Positions 20,137 to 29,935 of a stretch of 64,000 bases of DNA are shown in pieces (position 1 is the first letter of the stretch; every line of letters starts with the position of its first letter). The translations under genes were made by a program, and so were the position numbers. The notes beneath the pieces are model-generated. The model was not told where the DNA came from and ran no database searches. It saw only the letters and a list, made by a program, of their open reading frames with translations. This stretch comes from Jaenimonas drosophilae (taxonomy: Eukaryota; Euglenozoa; Kinetoplastea; Trypanosomatida; Trypanosomatidae), in assembly GCA_030849065.1 (NCBI GenBank), contig JASAON010001625.1:45991-109990 (forward strand), in the 5' to 3' direction.

Positions 20137-21933
20137 ATGAGTAGCCCGTGGTGGAAGTGGCCCTCCGCGGCCCCGGCAGCTGACCCAAATGTGGAGCAGC
20201 TGCCATCTTCCCAGCTCCGTCAGATCCCAACCTACTCGGGTGAGGTGATGCACTTCGCCCTTGGTGTGGAGCCCTCCTTCAATGTGTCGGTGGCTCCCCC
20301 GTCCCTCCCCAACAACCCTGCCGCTTTCTTCCCTTACTACGTGGGGGATGGAGGCGGTGGATCCTCCCTGGAGTACCCCACGCCAACCATGACGGAAACC
20401 GCTTCACCCGCGGTCCCGTCTTCTACACACAACACCGCCAAAAGATCGAAGTCATCCGCTGCGGCGAGCTCCCTGGCCCGACTTCAGGCCATGGCAGTCG
20501 TAAGCGAGGGCTTTGCCGGCAATGAAGATGTCACCCCACCTCGTCAATCGCCACGCCTCGGCGTTGGGCACCACTCGCCACAGTCCCCGCCACGCTCCAT
20601 CTTCACCGGCAATGAGGAGGAGGACTACGGTCCACCCCTTCAACTGGCGATGAGTAGCGATGTCGGGGCTGAGGCCACACCACCACGTGCGCTCCCCATG
20701 GGCCGCCTCCGCTCCTCCGCCGCCCAACATCGGGCAACGAAAGGGGTGGCGGATTGGGCCCGTCTCGCGGGTGCCGAGGTGGAGGTGGTTAGTGCTGCTC
20801 CCGCACGACGCCAAGCCAAGGCTGCCGTTTCCACCACCACGGCGCCACGGGCACCTCCCAAGGCCCGGGTCGCTCCCGTCAAGACCTCCACGCGAGCATC
20901 GGCCCTCAAGGCCATGAGTGGGGGCGCCGCTGCCACCGTCGTTGACGTTGCGGCACCAACAGTGGTTGTGGCTCCTGTAGCCTCCCTACTTACCTTCTCT
21001 CCTGGTACCTCCCCCGCCAAGGCCAACCAACGAGTCAAGGCTTCGCCAAAGAAACAGCCCACGGCGGTGTCCAAACGAGCTTCTGCGCCACCCTCTGCGG
21101 GTAGCAGCCCCGCTTCGCTGAAGCGTCTCGTCAAGAAGGCGATTGCCATACCAGAGCGATCTCACAACGGGTCTGAGCCGCCGGAGGAGATGCGACGTGC
21201 GGAGGAGGTCTACGAGTTCATCCAGCGCCACGTCCCGGCACCCGTCACCGCCTCCCCGCCCAGCCCGAGGAAGACGGGAAAGATGGCGGCCGCCACGCAG
21301 CGCAGGGAGGCTCCTGGTGGAAAGCGTGGTGGGGCGGTGCCCCCATCCAATTCCGCCCCAGCCACGGTTGCTTCCAACTCCATGGGTGGTGGTGGGTCCA
21401 CGCGTAAGAGTCGCCCCATTTGCCTGGTCTTTGACACCTGCTCCTTGCTGGAGTCTGACCCCGGCGTCCTCAACCTCGTCGCGGAGAAGTGGCTGCTGGC
21501 CTTTCCCTTCACGGTGCTTGACGAGCTGGACTCCATCAACAAGGGGCAGCCAAACGGAAAGGCGGGCGCCGCTCCGCCAAGCACCTCTCGCAAGGGGAAG
21601 GCGGCGGGGGCGGATAGCGCGGAACGTCGGGAGTGGCGCGCACGCCGGGCGCGGGAGGTGCGGGACTGGATTCGCTCCGCCCTCATTCGCATGCCACAGG
21701 CCGTCTTGGTTCAGCGGCGGGCGGAGGTGGTTGTGGGCTTCAATCGCCCTGGGCAGTCCAACGACGACTCCATCCTTGGCTTTGCCGTCTTCCTAAAGAA
21801 CCACTCGAGCTACCGTGGCACGAAGATCCTCTTCATAACCGAGGACAAGATCCTCTCCATCAAGGCCATGACAGAACTTGGGAAACACGTGCATGGGTAC
21901 GCAGAGGTTAAGCGCATGGTGGGGGTGAAGTAG
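20137..21933 (+). CDS. PIN-domain ribonuclease (PINc/SWT1/SMG6-like)
   Basis: The protein is 598 residues. Residues 1-420 are low-complexity (Ala, Pro, Ser, Thr) with basic patches and look disordered. The C-terminal 180 residues are a PIN domain with all acidic positions in place: LVFDTCSLL with Asp433, VLDELDSI with Asp462/Glu463, SNDDSILGFA with Asp543/Asp544, and FITEDKILSIKA with Asp570. A basic insertion of about 35 residues (SRKGK, RREWRARRAREVRDW) lies between the second and third motifs. PIN domains with these four acidic residues are metal-dependent single-strand RNA endonucleases. The arrangement resembles SWT1 and SMG6 C-termini and the PINc group, which act in nuclear RNA surveillance and nonsense-mediated decay. 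The exact orthologue is uncertain. It lies directly downstream of a second, degenerate PIN protein. Confidence 0.85.
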   Translation: MSSPWWKWPSAAPAADPNVEQLPSSQLRQIPTYSGEVMHFALGVEPSFNVSVAPPSLPNNPAAFFPYYVGDGGGGSSLEYPTPTMTETASPAVPSSTHNTAKRSKSSAAASSLARLQAMAVVSEGFAGNEDVTPPRQSPRLGVGHHSPQSPPRSIFTGNEEEDYGPPLQLAMSSDVGAEATPPRALPMGRLRSSAAQHRATKGVADWARLAGAEVEVVSAAPARRQAKAAVSTTTAPRAPPKARVAPVKTSTRASALKAMSGGAAATVVDVAAPTVVVAPVASLLTFSPGTSPAKANQRVKASPKKQPTAVSKRASAPPSAGSSPASLKRLVKKAIAIPERSHNGSEPPEEMRRAEEVYEFIQRHVPAPVTASPPSPRKTGKMAAATQRREAPGGKRGGAVPPSNSAPATVASNSMGGGGSTRKSRPICLVFDTCSLLESDPGVLNLVAEKWLLAFPFTVLDELDSINKGQPNGKAGAAPPSTSRKGKAAGADSAERREWRARRAREVRDWIRSALIRMPQAVLVQRRAEVVVGFNRPGQSNDDSILGFAVFLKNHSSYRGTKILFITEDKILSIKAMTELGKHVHGYAEVKRMVGVK

Positions 21934-22344
21934 GTTGATGATGATCAACTCCGATCCGTTTAAGCAGCATGAATGGAGCAGATCCCCCTTTGGGTGGTGC
22001 TTGGGGATGAAGAAGCACTGGCGGATGGGTGGAAGCACCCCTGCAACCTGTGATGGTGATTGCTTCCGCATAATACACACACGTGTCATTCTCTCCCTCG
22101 TGTACCAAGGAGCTTTGCAATATACATAGCGTCGAACCCATCTCCCACAGCCCAACCTCTCTCATCATCATCATTGGGCGAATGCTTGAGTAACTGGGTG
22201 TACCAACACAACAGCAACTTATCCCGAACGAACAAGAGGTACCCGGGAATCATTGAGTGGAGCGAGCTTGGACTAGATTCACACACACACACATACACAA
22301 TACATTCCTCTCCCCATCAACTACTACTGCGTGGAGTAGGGCTC
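21934..22344. other. Intergenic region upstream of the SNM1-like gene
   Basis: About 410 bases. The frame of the downstream gene is open here back to about 22060, but the sequence (CA repeats at 22281-22299, stretches encoding His/Thr/Ser) looks like leader rather than protein. No separate gene seen. Confidence 0.5.
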
Positions 22345-24123
22345 ATGAAGGTACCGTGGCTACCACTCTACGTGGACATCTTCACCGCTACCGCAACGGG
22401 TAGCGATGTGGATGAACGGGTCTTCATACTCTCGCACTTCCACACCGACCACACGCGCGGTCTATCTCCCAGGTGGGATGCTGGCAGGCTACTCTGTACC
22501 CGGGTGACTCAAGTACTACTCACGGAGCGCTACGGACCAAGTGTGGGGGCAAGAACCACTGCACTCCCCTTTTGGGAGCGCACACCGCTCCTCGTGGGGC
22601 CCTCCATGAAGGACTCAGTGGATCGATCCCAGACAGCTGCGCCAACAACGGTGTTTTTGACCCTTCTTCCTGCCTACCACATTCCGGGCAGCTGCATGTG
22701 CTACTTTGAGACCCCACATGGCAATATCCTCTACACCGGAGACATGAAGTTTGACCATCGTGCTCGTCAGTGTCTGGCACCGTTCTTTGCTACACACACA
22801 GTGGATCATCTCTACGTGGATGATACCTGGCTTCATCTCGGTTGGGCAGTTGATGTGGATCCTCCGCCTAGCCACGGCGCCGCATCTTCCCTCACCACCC
22901 CAAGTCCACTTTGCGGAAGCACAGCAACAAGCATCAGCAGCGGGCACCATGTCCTTTGCAAGCTCCTCAACGAGGAACAGGTGGAGGAAGCCATCACGGC
23001 GATTCAAAAGCGAATGGAGAGGAAGATGGTGGAGTCATCGCGGTCGATCTCCACTTCCTCCGTCCCAGGGCAGCCACCCTATCGTTTGCTCGTATACTTG
23101 CACAACCAATTTGGTAAGGAATGGCTCGTCCAGCGCCTTGCCATGCGTCTTGGTACACGCGCACTCATTGACGTCGATCGCTACAACCGTCTCGAGCAGG
23201 TTGTGCGTGCCATGGAAACCGAGTTTGATGGGATAGTGCCTTCACAGGAAGAGCATGAGCAGCAGGGTGCGGCCAACCCATGTGCCTGTCGTTGGAGGGC
23301 CTTGGGTGGTGAGGCCACGGTCTACCATCGTTTGAGCATGACCCACTTTTCCGCCATGGACGCGACTCGTGAGCCTCGCTTCGTGGAAGAAGCCCGCAAT
23401 GGACTGAAGTCAGCTCCCCACCCTGGATGCCTTCCACAGGAGCGTGAGGCCCCCCTCATTGAGGTTGTGGACAGTCGCAAGTTGTTGGCTCAACGCATCG
23501 AGTCCCAGGCAGCAACCCCGCACTACGGATTGATCATGTCTGGGTGGGCAAGCCGACGGAGGAACCAGTCCAGTCTTGACACCTCCTCCATGGTGTGGCA
23601 CATGCCCACGACGCTGCACTCATCCCCACAGGAGATCATCGACCTCGTTGCGCTGCTCCGCCCGCGTTCTGTGACCCCACTTCACGAAGGATCGACCCGT
23701 GGGGTGGTGCTGATGCAGCGCCTCGGGCCGTACCTCCGCCAGCCCTTCGTGAATGAGCTGCCGAGTGACTCCACCGGCGGAGCCTCATTGGGGGCCGATG
23801 ATCCAGGAAGCCGGCCGAGCATTCAATGGACCTGCCCGCTACCGGTTGTTCCACCCGCCGCCTCAGGTGGCCGAGAAGAGCGTGAAGGGAACCCAAAGGG
23901 CTATCAGATGCCTTTCGTGGCAGACATCGATGCAGAGGATGTGCTTCTCTCCTGCCATGACTCCTCGGTCCCATGCTGGCGGTGGTCCACCATGGCAATG
24001 GCAAACTCCGCAGAGACGCACAAACGTGGACGAAGTGCAGATGCGTTGACGAGTTCAGCCACCTCCAACAGGGTGATCTCCCTTGGAGACTTGGCAGACA
24101 CCCTTTCCATGCCTACACACTGA
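22345..24123 (+). CDS. SNM1/Artemis-family metallo-beta-lactamase nuclease (beta-CASP)
   Basis: The protein is 592 residues from the ATG at 22345, chosen because it begins directly with the fold (YVDIFTATATGSDVDERVFI) while the upstream open frame is repeat-like. Motifs in order: SHFHTDH with His31, His33, Asp35, His36 (motif 2); LLPAYHIPGSCMCYFE near residue 113 with the motif 3 His; ILYTGDMKFDH near residue 133 with the motif 4 Asp; YVDDTW near 158 where many relatives have LDTTY; then the beta-CASP insertion, including a LHNQFGKEWL segment and an HSSPQEI segment near residue 425 followed by LVALLRPRSVTP. This is the layout of SNM1A/B and Artemis, 5' exonucleases in interstrand crosslink repair and end processing. 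The last 110 residues have no known domain. No BRCT, zinc finger or other N-terminal region of SNM1A is present. Confidence 0.88.
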   Translation: MKVPWLPLYVDIFTATATGSDVDERVFILSHFHTDHTRGLSPRWDAGRLLCTRVTQVLLTERYGPSVGARTTALPFWERTPLLVGPSMKDSVDRSQTAAPTTVFLTLLPAYHIPGSCMCYFETPHGNILYTGDMKFDHRARQCLAPFFATHTVDHLYVDDTWLHLGWAVDVDPPPSHGAASSLTTPSPLCGSTATSISSGHHVLCKLLNEEQVEEAITAIQKRMERKMVESSRSISTSSVPGQPPYRLLVYLHNQFGKEWLVQRLAMRLGTRALIDVDRYNRLEQVVRAMETEFDGIVPSQEEHEQQGAANPCACRWRALGGEATVYHRLSMTHFSAMDATREPRFVEEARNGLKSAPHPGCLPQEREAPLIEVVDSRKLLAQRIESQAATPHYGLIMSGWASRRRNQSSLDTSSMVWHMPTTLHSSPQEIIDLVALLRPRSVTPLHEGSTRGVVLMQRLGPYLRQPFVNELPSDSTGGASLGADDPGSRPSIQWTCPLPVVPPAASGGREEREGNPKGYQMPFVADIDAEDVLLSCHDSSVPCWRWSTMAMANSAETHKRGRSADALTSSATSNRVISLGDLADTLSMPTH

Positions 24124-24216
24124 AGACACACAAAAGCATCTACCCCTCCCCCTCCTCTGTCGCACAGCACCAACCCTGTGTATCTATGAATCAGCAACAA
24201 TCTCTTCATCCTCCTT

Positions 24217-24273
24217 GTGTTTCACTATCCATCTTCCTTTGATTTATGTTTTTTTTGCAACACACATGTGTAG
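24217..24273 (+). promoter_or_regulatory. Polypyrimidine tract and TAG, candidate trans-splice acceptor
   Basis: A C/T tract with a T8 run leads to ACATGTGTAG (AG at 24272-24273), 18 bases before the RanBP1 ATG at 24292. Confidence 0.5.
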
Positions 24274-24291
24274 TCATTCAACGCAGCGACG

Positions 24292-24762
24292 ATGACTGAA
24301 CCGCACGACAATGAGCTCATGGAGATTGAGGAGGTTGCCGTCTCCGACGGAGGTGTTGCCCGCTTTGCCGCTGTGGAGGTGAAGAGCGGCGAGGAAAAAT
24401 TTACCATCAAATTTGAGTGCCCTGGCAAGCTGATGCGCTTTGACGAGGGAGAGAACCAGTGGAAGGAGCGTGGCCAGGGTACGGCCAAGATTCTTCAACG
24501 GAAGGACGACCCACGGAAGCACATGTTCCTCTTCCGCCGCGAACACATTGGCAAGATTGCCGCCCAGCACTTCCTGGTAAAGGGCATGACGGCCAAGATC
24601 CACCCCAGCAGCGCTAAGTGCGTAACTTGGTCTGCCTTCAAGGACTTCACGGATGACGAGGTTGGTTATCCGGAAAACTTTGTGCTTCGTCTCGCCACCA
24701 CCGAGCTTGCCGAGTCTGTTGTGAAGGAGATCCTGGATGCGGTGGCGCAATCCCCGGTCTAA
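24292..24762 (+). CDS. RANBP1: Ran-binding protein 1 (RanBD)
   Basis: The protein is 156 residues and almost entirely one Ran-binding domain. The RanBD signature is clear: WKERGQGTAKIL near residue 63, RREHIGKIAAQHFLV near residue 83, then a CVTWSAFKDFTDDE segment near 107 and LRLATTELAESVVKEI near 130, matching the strands and final helix of the domain. RanBP1 binds Ran-GTP, assists RanGAP in GTP hydrolysis and helps dissociate export complexes in the cytoplasm near the nuclear pore. The acidic N-terminus is short, and the C-terminal nuclear export extension of animal RanBP1 is nearly absent, as is common in protists. The gene is compact and lies closely after the SNM1-like gene (168 bases apart). 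Confidence 0.95.
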   Translation: MTEPHDNELMEIEEVAVSDGGVARFAAVEVKSGEEKFTIKFECPGKLMRFDEGENQWKERGQGTAKILQRKDDPRKHMFLFRREHIGKIAAQHFLVKGMTAKIHPSSAKCVTWSAFKDFTDDEVGYPENFVLRLATTELAESVVKEILDAVAQSPV

Positions 24763-25059
24763 GTGCAGGTGGTGATGATGCCCTCCTAATGATCCATGCA
24801 GAACGATCGCTACGTGGTACCTCTTGTGAGGCACCAGGAAGCGCTAACAGATGCACCTCATACTCTCCACGCGGATGAGTTTCGTCTCCTTTTCCACTTC
24901 AATGTTTATGTTCCATGTGTCTCCATCTAAACCACCCTTTTGTTGTATTCAAGCACCGCACACACACATTGTGACTCATCTTCTTGTGGTGTTATCGTAG
25001 ACCGGCATCGTAGGTCCTTCATCCACACACAACACACACACACACACTTCATCTTCATT

Positions 25060-25848
25060 ATGTACGGTGTTCCCCCTGGTGGCTATCCCCCCAATGGGCC
25101 TGGCTACCCAGCCGGTGGCGGTGGCTACCCTCCGCCTGGACCCAACTACGGCGGCTACGCACCCCAACAAGGAGCCATGGGCGTTCCGCCACAGGGTGGG
25201 CCGGGCTACCCGCTGGGCGGCGGTCAGGCCTCGTGCCCCGCCGTCACTCCCATGATGGATACCTACACACAGGGGAACTACGGCCAGGCACCCCCAAAGC
25301 CAACAGCAACCGGCATCTACTCCCCCAACGCCATTCCCCAGAATGCCAACCCGGAGCTGCTCCAGTGGTTCCGTGCGGTGGACCAGGACGGGAGCGGCAC
25401 CATCACCGTGCCGGAGCTGAACCTCGCCCTCAGCTCCGCCGGAAACCGCTTTAGTCTAGCAACCACGGAGAAGTTGCTCAAGATGTTCGATAAGGACAAC
25501 AACGGAGAAGTCACCTTCAACGAGTACGAGGAGCTGCACGTCTTCATCACGGAGATGCAAAACGGCTTCCGTCAGCGCGACACGAGTGGGGATGGTCGCC
25601 TTGATGGCAATGAGATCCGCGCCGCACTTCGCGCGAGCGGCTATCCATTGACGGAGCAGACCTTTCAGGCATTGATGCGCAAGTTCGATCGCCAGAAGCG
25701 CGGTAGCTTGGGCTTCGATGACTACGTGGAGCTCTCCATCTTCATCTCCAAGGTACGCAACGTATTTGCCTTTTATGACCGCCAGCGTACGGGACAGGTG
25801 ACCTTCAATTTCGACTCGTTTCTGTGCGGATCGGTTTCCATCGTGTAG
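25060..25848 (+). CDS. Penta-EF-hand calcium-binding protein (ALG-2/sorcin type)
   Basis: The protein is 262 residues from the ATG at 25060; codons before it fall in a CA-repeat leader. Residues 1-95 are a Gly/Pro/Tyr-rich tail with GYP and GGYPP repeats, as in sorcin, peflin and ALG-2. Then come five EF-hands: loops starting at Asp108 (DQDGSGTITVPE), Asp144 (DKDNNGEVTFNE), Asp174 (DTSGDGRLDGNE), Asp210 (DRQKRGSLGFDD) and Asp240 (DRQRTGQVTFNF). The first three have good calcium ligands. Loops 4 and 5 have basic residues at ligand positions and probably do not bind, EF5 serving as the dimerisation hand as in the family. Likely role: calcium-dependent membrane or adaptor binding, for example in ESCRT-linked repair or trafficking. 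Confidence 0.93.
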   Translation: MYGVPPGGYPPNGPGYPAGGGGYPPPGPNYGGYAPQQGAMGVPPQGGPGYPLGGGQASCPAVTPMMDTYTQGNYGQAPPKPTATGIYSPNAIPQNANPELLQWFRAVDQDGSGTITVPELNLALSSAGNRFSLATTEKLLKMFDKDNNGEVTFNEYEELHVFITEMQNGFRQRDTSGDGRLDGNEIRAALRASGYPLTEQTFQALMRKFDRQKRGSLGFDDYVELSIFISKVRNVFAFYDRQRTGQVTFNFDSFLCGSVSIV

Positions 25849-26386
25849 ATGATCCCCAACACAAACACACAACAACAACAAAAAAAAATGATGATACCCA
25901 CACCATCTACACCATCTACCCACTGGTTGATAGCGTTCATCCCACTATTGTGCGATGTGGTTGCTTTTTTGGATGATGATGATGATGATGGGCGTTGATG
26001 CGCACGACGTCGTCGAGGTTTATTCTCTATTTGCGGGGGCAGCATGCGCCACATACGCCTGGCCCAATGCGTGGCTCGTTCTTCTTGCTTCAAACAACAA
26101 CAGTCCCACCCACCCACCCTCACTCACTCACTCCCCCTTCATCGAAGCAATGCTTCATGCATGTTCGCGGTGGCGATGGATGTTGAAGAGAGGCATGCAA
26201 CTGAAGTAGAAGCTCCACAGAGATCAATGCCACGTCTCCTCCTCCATCTCATCTTTTCTTCATTCTCTTGCCTTCATCAAATGACGAAAGTACAAGTCAC
26301 TACCCCTCCAGTGGCAGGTTTCACTACGGTATTCTCGTGCTGAGACAACCCAACGGAGGCAGTGAGTGGAGCTGTGGTTGGCGACG
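25849..26386. other. Intergenic region
   Basis: About 540 bases with a CAACAACAACAA-A8 stretch (25869-25888), a (GAT)n run (25972-25990) and C/T-rich tracts near 26104-26140 and 26236-26280. No coding frame of note. Confidence 0.6.
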
Positions 26387-29300
26387 ATGCCCGTCGAGCT
26401 TGCCACTACTCCCATACCCCCCATCCGCCATTTACTAGATGAAAGCCTCGACGCGTACTACCAAGCCTGCCGAATCAGCTCAAGCAGCAGCACCTTCAGC
26501 AGTGATGATGATGAAGATGCGGAGCTCCTGTCGCAGAATTCGACGGAGGTGGCACACGTACCACGCGTGCAGTGCCCCGTTGTGTGCGCTGATCCTCCTC
26601 GCTCATTGGATGGACGCCCATCTGACGCAGAAGCCGCGCGGTTGTGGCTCTCCACCTCCGCTCTCACCCTTCCATCTCCATCTTCATCCTCGCAGTTGGC
26701 TGAATCATCAACAGAGGCGGAGCTGACGAGCTGGGGCTTCCTTCTCGACGCACTGTGGGCGCTCCGCCAGAGCCCCAATCCTCGCTTTGTGTGGCAGGTG
26801 GAGGAGCCCACCAACACACAACGCCCCCTTCGATGCCAGTGGAGGCCAACCTCGGAGCAGATTAAGAGCCTTTCACCAGCGGTACGTGGCGCTGTGATGC
26901 AGCTGCTACAACGAGCGGGTGAGGTTGGCACCCTGCAGATGCATCTTCGCCGCTTTCAGGAGGATGTGGCCGCTGCCTCTGCTGAGGTGGACCTCTCCTC
27001 CGTATGGGCAAGCGCCTTGACCGATGACTACGTGCAGCACCGCCGCTGTGTGGAGGCGGAGGAGGCGCTCGCCGCCACCTCCTTCAACGCACTTCTACGC
27101 CTCGCCCTCATCATTCGCAATCTCCTCCGCGACTTCGATAAGTGGGTGCTCGATGTGCTGGAGTATCTCGCCGCCATGGGCCCACGTTGCTGCCTCGGGA
27201 AGCCCATCGGCACAACCCCCAAAGTGGGGGAAAAGCGCTGCCGTGCGGGTACAACGCCACCTCCGCAACACATCGCCCTCTCCGACATTCTTCACGCCGT
27301 GGAGGAAAGTGTGGAGCCGCTCGCTCGGTTTCTGGTGATGGTGGAATCAACGCGGTGTTTGCAGCTCCTCCGTCGTGGCGGGTCCTCCTCCTCCGCCAAG
27401 AAGGTTGCCAAGGAAGAGCCCCTGCGCTTCATGATGCCCGAGAGTAGCGCAGAATTTGGTGGTTGGTGCACCCACGCCGCCACAACCTTGATGGACTTCC
27501 TCATTATCCAAGCCAGTGCATTGCAGAGTGCCCCTACCTTAGACCTCTATCGCTGCTACATGGTGGTGCTGCTCCACTGTGCTTGGCCCTACATGCAGCT
27601 CGCCACAGCCGCCATATTTGGCTTCGTCACCGGCATCGAGGAAGATGTGTGGCGGCGGCAGCTTCCACGCCTCTTCCGCTCCTCCTTCGCTCACGTTCCC
27701 GTCGGCGGGCCACGTCGCTACTCCACCGACGTCCTATCGCTGGTGATGGAGTGTGTTGGTTACGAGGATGGAGAAGGAATCGGTACGCAACGTCGGGCCG
27801 CCCTGCGTGTTGGCAGCCATCATCGCCGTGGAGGTACCTCCAGCGAGCAGGCCGCTCTATCTGCCCTGCAGTCATCGCGGCTGTTCTTGTTGCGCAGTTT
27901 TCACACGTTCGCGCAACGTCGCAGGAGCACACGCGGGGAGAAGATCTCCACCACCACACACACCGCCACCACGAGTGCGGAGGAGGCCGTCCTTCCGACA
28001 CAACCACAGAACCAAAGCATCCACGACATTCTTCATGCCCTCATGAGTCAGGGCCACGAGGATGGCTCGGAGCTTTCGCCACTGCAGGTCAGTAGCACCA
28101 CCCCTCTGTATACCACACAGACCACATTGTGCGGCGTCCCGGACGATGGCAGCAATGTTGCCTGCCTACGAACGTTCCCCACACTCCTGCCGCTGGGCTT
28201 TGCCACGATGCGGGCATCCTTGCCTGGGCAGGCGGCCTTCCGGCATGCGCGACGGTCCCAAGGGGAGGTCGCGGCGGCTGATGAGGATGATGAGGAGCGC
28301 GTGGGGGCCTTGTGGGGGCTGCGCATTTCCCACCACGCATCGAGGCCAGATCTCGGCTTCATCAATCGATGGGCGGATGTGGAGGAGCAGTTTCGTGTGT
28401 CTCTGGCAGCACAACCACAGCACAGCAACAACAACAACAACACGTCCAGCACCGCCTCTCTCACTGCTGCTGATGGAGGCCGACGTGGCGCAGCTTTCGA
28501 GCGCATTTTCACACACCTCCTCGCCACCGCTCCAGCTGGACGGACGTTGGCGGAGGGCCAACGCCAACGCCGACGTACCACGCCCAAGGAAGGGGAGCTG
28601 TGGATGAGCACCACGATACCAGCCGCACGGTGGGTCAGCGCGGCGCTGCTCGTGCCCTTGGGTGTTGTGGTGCAACGGCTGCAGGAGCGAAGACTGCGCG
28701 ACCTCTTCCGGGTTCAGCTGCCCACCCGGCGAGAGCTCGATCGTCGTGCCACCATTGGGCCCAACCTGCCACAGGCGCTCTCCCTCATGCACGATATCGC
28801 CTTCTTCCGTGATGGCGAAAGGATGGTGGATGGATTCATTGCGCGCTTGTTGGAGGAGCCCCGGTGGTGGCTGCGTCGTCGGCAGCTGGAGGAGGTGGGT
28901 GCAGTGGGTACGGCAAGCTCCTTCATCTCCTCCGCCTTTGCGGATGCCGTTCGCGGTCGTGCGTGGGGCGATGCTGTGCGCCTCATTGTGCGGCCACCAC
29001 CTCCGACGACGACGGAGCAGGCCAGCACCCCGCCTGAGGATGCAGATTCCGCCACGGCAGCTCTCGCCACCTTTGCCGCCTTTGAGCTTCAATGGCAGTT
29101 TCCCGCAGAGATCGCCATGATGGTACTGCCCCGCCAGCTCTCCGTGGAGGCTGCTGGCGGGCGTGGTGGTGGTGATGGTGCCCAACATGCACGCGCCATC
29201 GCCTCAGATTTTTGGCGACGGCGGCGTGGAGAAGGACGCGATGGGCACCTCCGCTCCGCGTCTGTGGCCACAGGCTTGATGCCCTTTGCCGACGTGTGGA

Positions 29301-29935
29301 GCTCCGTATTTGGCTACCTGTGCTGCCTTCACTACTGCCAACGTTTGCTGCGAGAACAACGCAAGGCCCTGCACATTCAGGACACCCACGAACATGCGTT
29401 GCGGGCAACCTTGGGACGGCCCACACCCACCGCGATGCGCCACGTGCAGGCTGTCAGCCGTGGGTTGGGGAGCTCCTACTTTGCCCTCTCCTTCGTGGTG
29501 GATTCCTTCATTTCCTTCACCCTACGCGAGGTGAGCATCGTGATGCTGCAAACGGAGGCCTTTCCGCGACGCATTGAGGAGCTTGGCTCCGGTGTGGAGC
29601 TCTGCCGTGCCCTGGATCAGCTGCTGGTGGAGCTGCAAGGGGTGTGCTTTCGGGCAGAGCCACCGGCGTGCGAGGCACCGGCACAGCCATCAATGGCCTC
29701 CGCGAGTGTGCGTACGGCCATCAATCTGGTTTTGGCACTCGTCTTGACCGACACACGCCTGCCCGTGGCGTTGGTCCACGGACGTGCACGCAACGCCATT
29801 GAGGCCTTGGTTGCCGTCCTCTCAACCCTCAACGGGGCCGAGCCGCTGAAGCGTCGCTTGAGTCCACTGCTCGCGATGCTCACCTTCAATCGATACTACG
29901 GCGAGAGCGACGGCGGATCCTACCAGTTCCGGTGA
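26387..29935 (+). CDS. Probable gamma-tubulin complex component (Spc97/Spc98 family)
   Basis: The protein is 1182 residues from the first ATG in frame, at 26387. No short diagnostic motif exists for this family, so the call rests on the order of segments. An N-terminal helical region (LLQRAGEVGTLQMHLRRFQ, then SFNALLRLALIIRNLLRDF) resembles the GRIP1 module. In the C-terminal half, LQWQFPAEIAMMVLP resembles the family's strand before the last repeats, FADVWSSVFGYLCCLHYCQRLL resembles the YNxVFRFLLxLKR helix, YFALSFVVDSFISFTLREV resembles the HFVxNLQYYLMFEV helix, and LCRALDQLLVELQGVC resembles LDxLIxAHxxYL. Such proteins build the gamma-tubulin ring complex that nucleates microtubules at basal bodies. 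Length and the long low-complexity insertions (near residues 520-560 and 670-740) suggest GCP4/5/6 rather than GCP2/3. Family 60 percent sure; the gene itself is secure. Confidence 0.7.
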   Translation: MPVELATTPIPPIRHLLDESLDAYYQACRISSSSSTFSSDDDEDAELLSQNSTEVAHVPRVQCPVVCADPPRSLDGRPSDAEAARLWLSTSALTLPSPSSSSQLAESSTEAELTSWGFLLDALWALRQSPNPRFVWQVEEPTNTQRPLRCQWRPTSEQIKSLSPAVRGAVMQLLQRAGEVGTLQMHLRRFQEDVAAASAEVDLSSVWASALTDDYVQHRRCVEAEEALAATSFNALLRLALIIRNLLRDFDKWVLDVLEYLAAMGPRCCLGKPIGTTPKVGEKRCRAGTTPPPQHIALSDILHAVEESVEPLARFLVMVESTRCLQLLRRGGSSSSAKKVAKEEPLRFMMPESSAEFGGWCTHAATTLMDFLIIQASALQSAPTLDLYRCYMVVLLHCAWPYMQLATAAIFGFVTGIEEDVWRRQLPRLFRSSFAHVPVGGPRRYSTDVLSLVMECVGYEDGEGIGTQRRAALRVGSHHRRGGTSSEQAALSALQSSRLFLLRSFHTFAQRRRSTRGEKISTTTHTATTSAEEAVLPTQPQNQSIHDILHALMSQGHEDGSELSPLQVSSTTPLYTTQTTLCGVPDDGSNVACLRTFPTLLPLGFATMRASLPGQAAFRHARRSQGEVAAADEDDEERVGALWGLRISHHASRPDLGFINRWADVEEQFRVSLAAQPQHSNNNNNTSSTASLTAADGGRRGAAFERIFTHLLATAPAGRTLAEGQRQRRRTTPKEGELWMSTTIPAARWVSAALLVPLGVVVQRLQERRLRDLFRVQLPTRRELDRRATIGPNLPQALSLMHDIAFFRDGERMVDGFIARLLEEPRWWLRRRQLEEVGAVGTASSFISSAFADAVRGRAWGDAVRLIVRPPPPTTTEQASTPPEDADSATAALATFAAFELQWQFPAEIAMMVLPRQLSVEAAGGRGGGDGAQHARAIASDFWRRRRGEGRDGHLRSASVATGLMPFADVWSSVFGYLCCLHYCQRLLREQRKALHIQDTHEHALRATLGRPTPTAMRHVQAVSRGLGSSYFALSFVVDSFISFTLREVSIVMLQTEAFPRRIEELGSGVELCRALDQLLVELQGVCFRAEPPACEAPAQPSMASASVRTAINLVLALVLTDTRLPVALVHGRARNAIEALVAVLSTLNGAEPLKRRLSPLLAMLTFNRYYGESDGGSYQFR

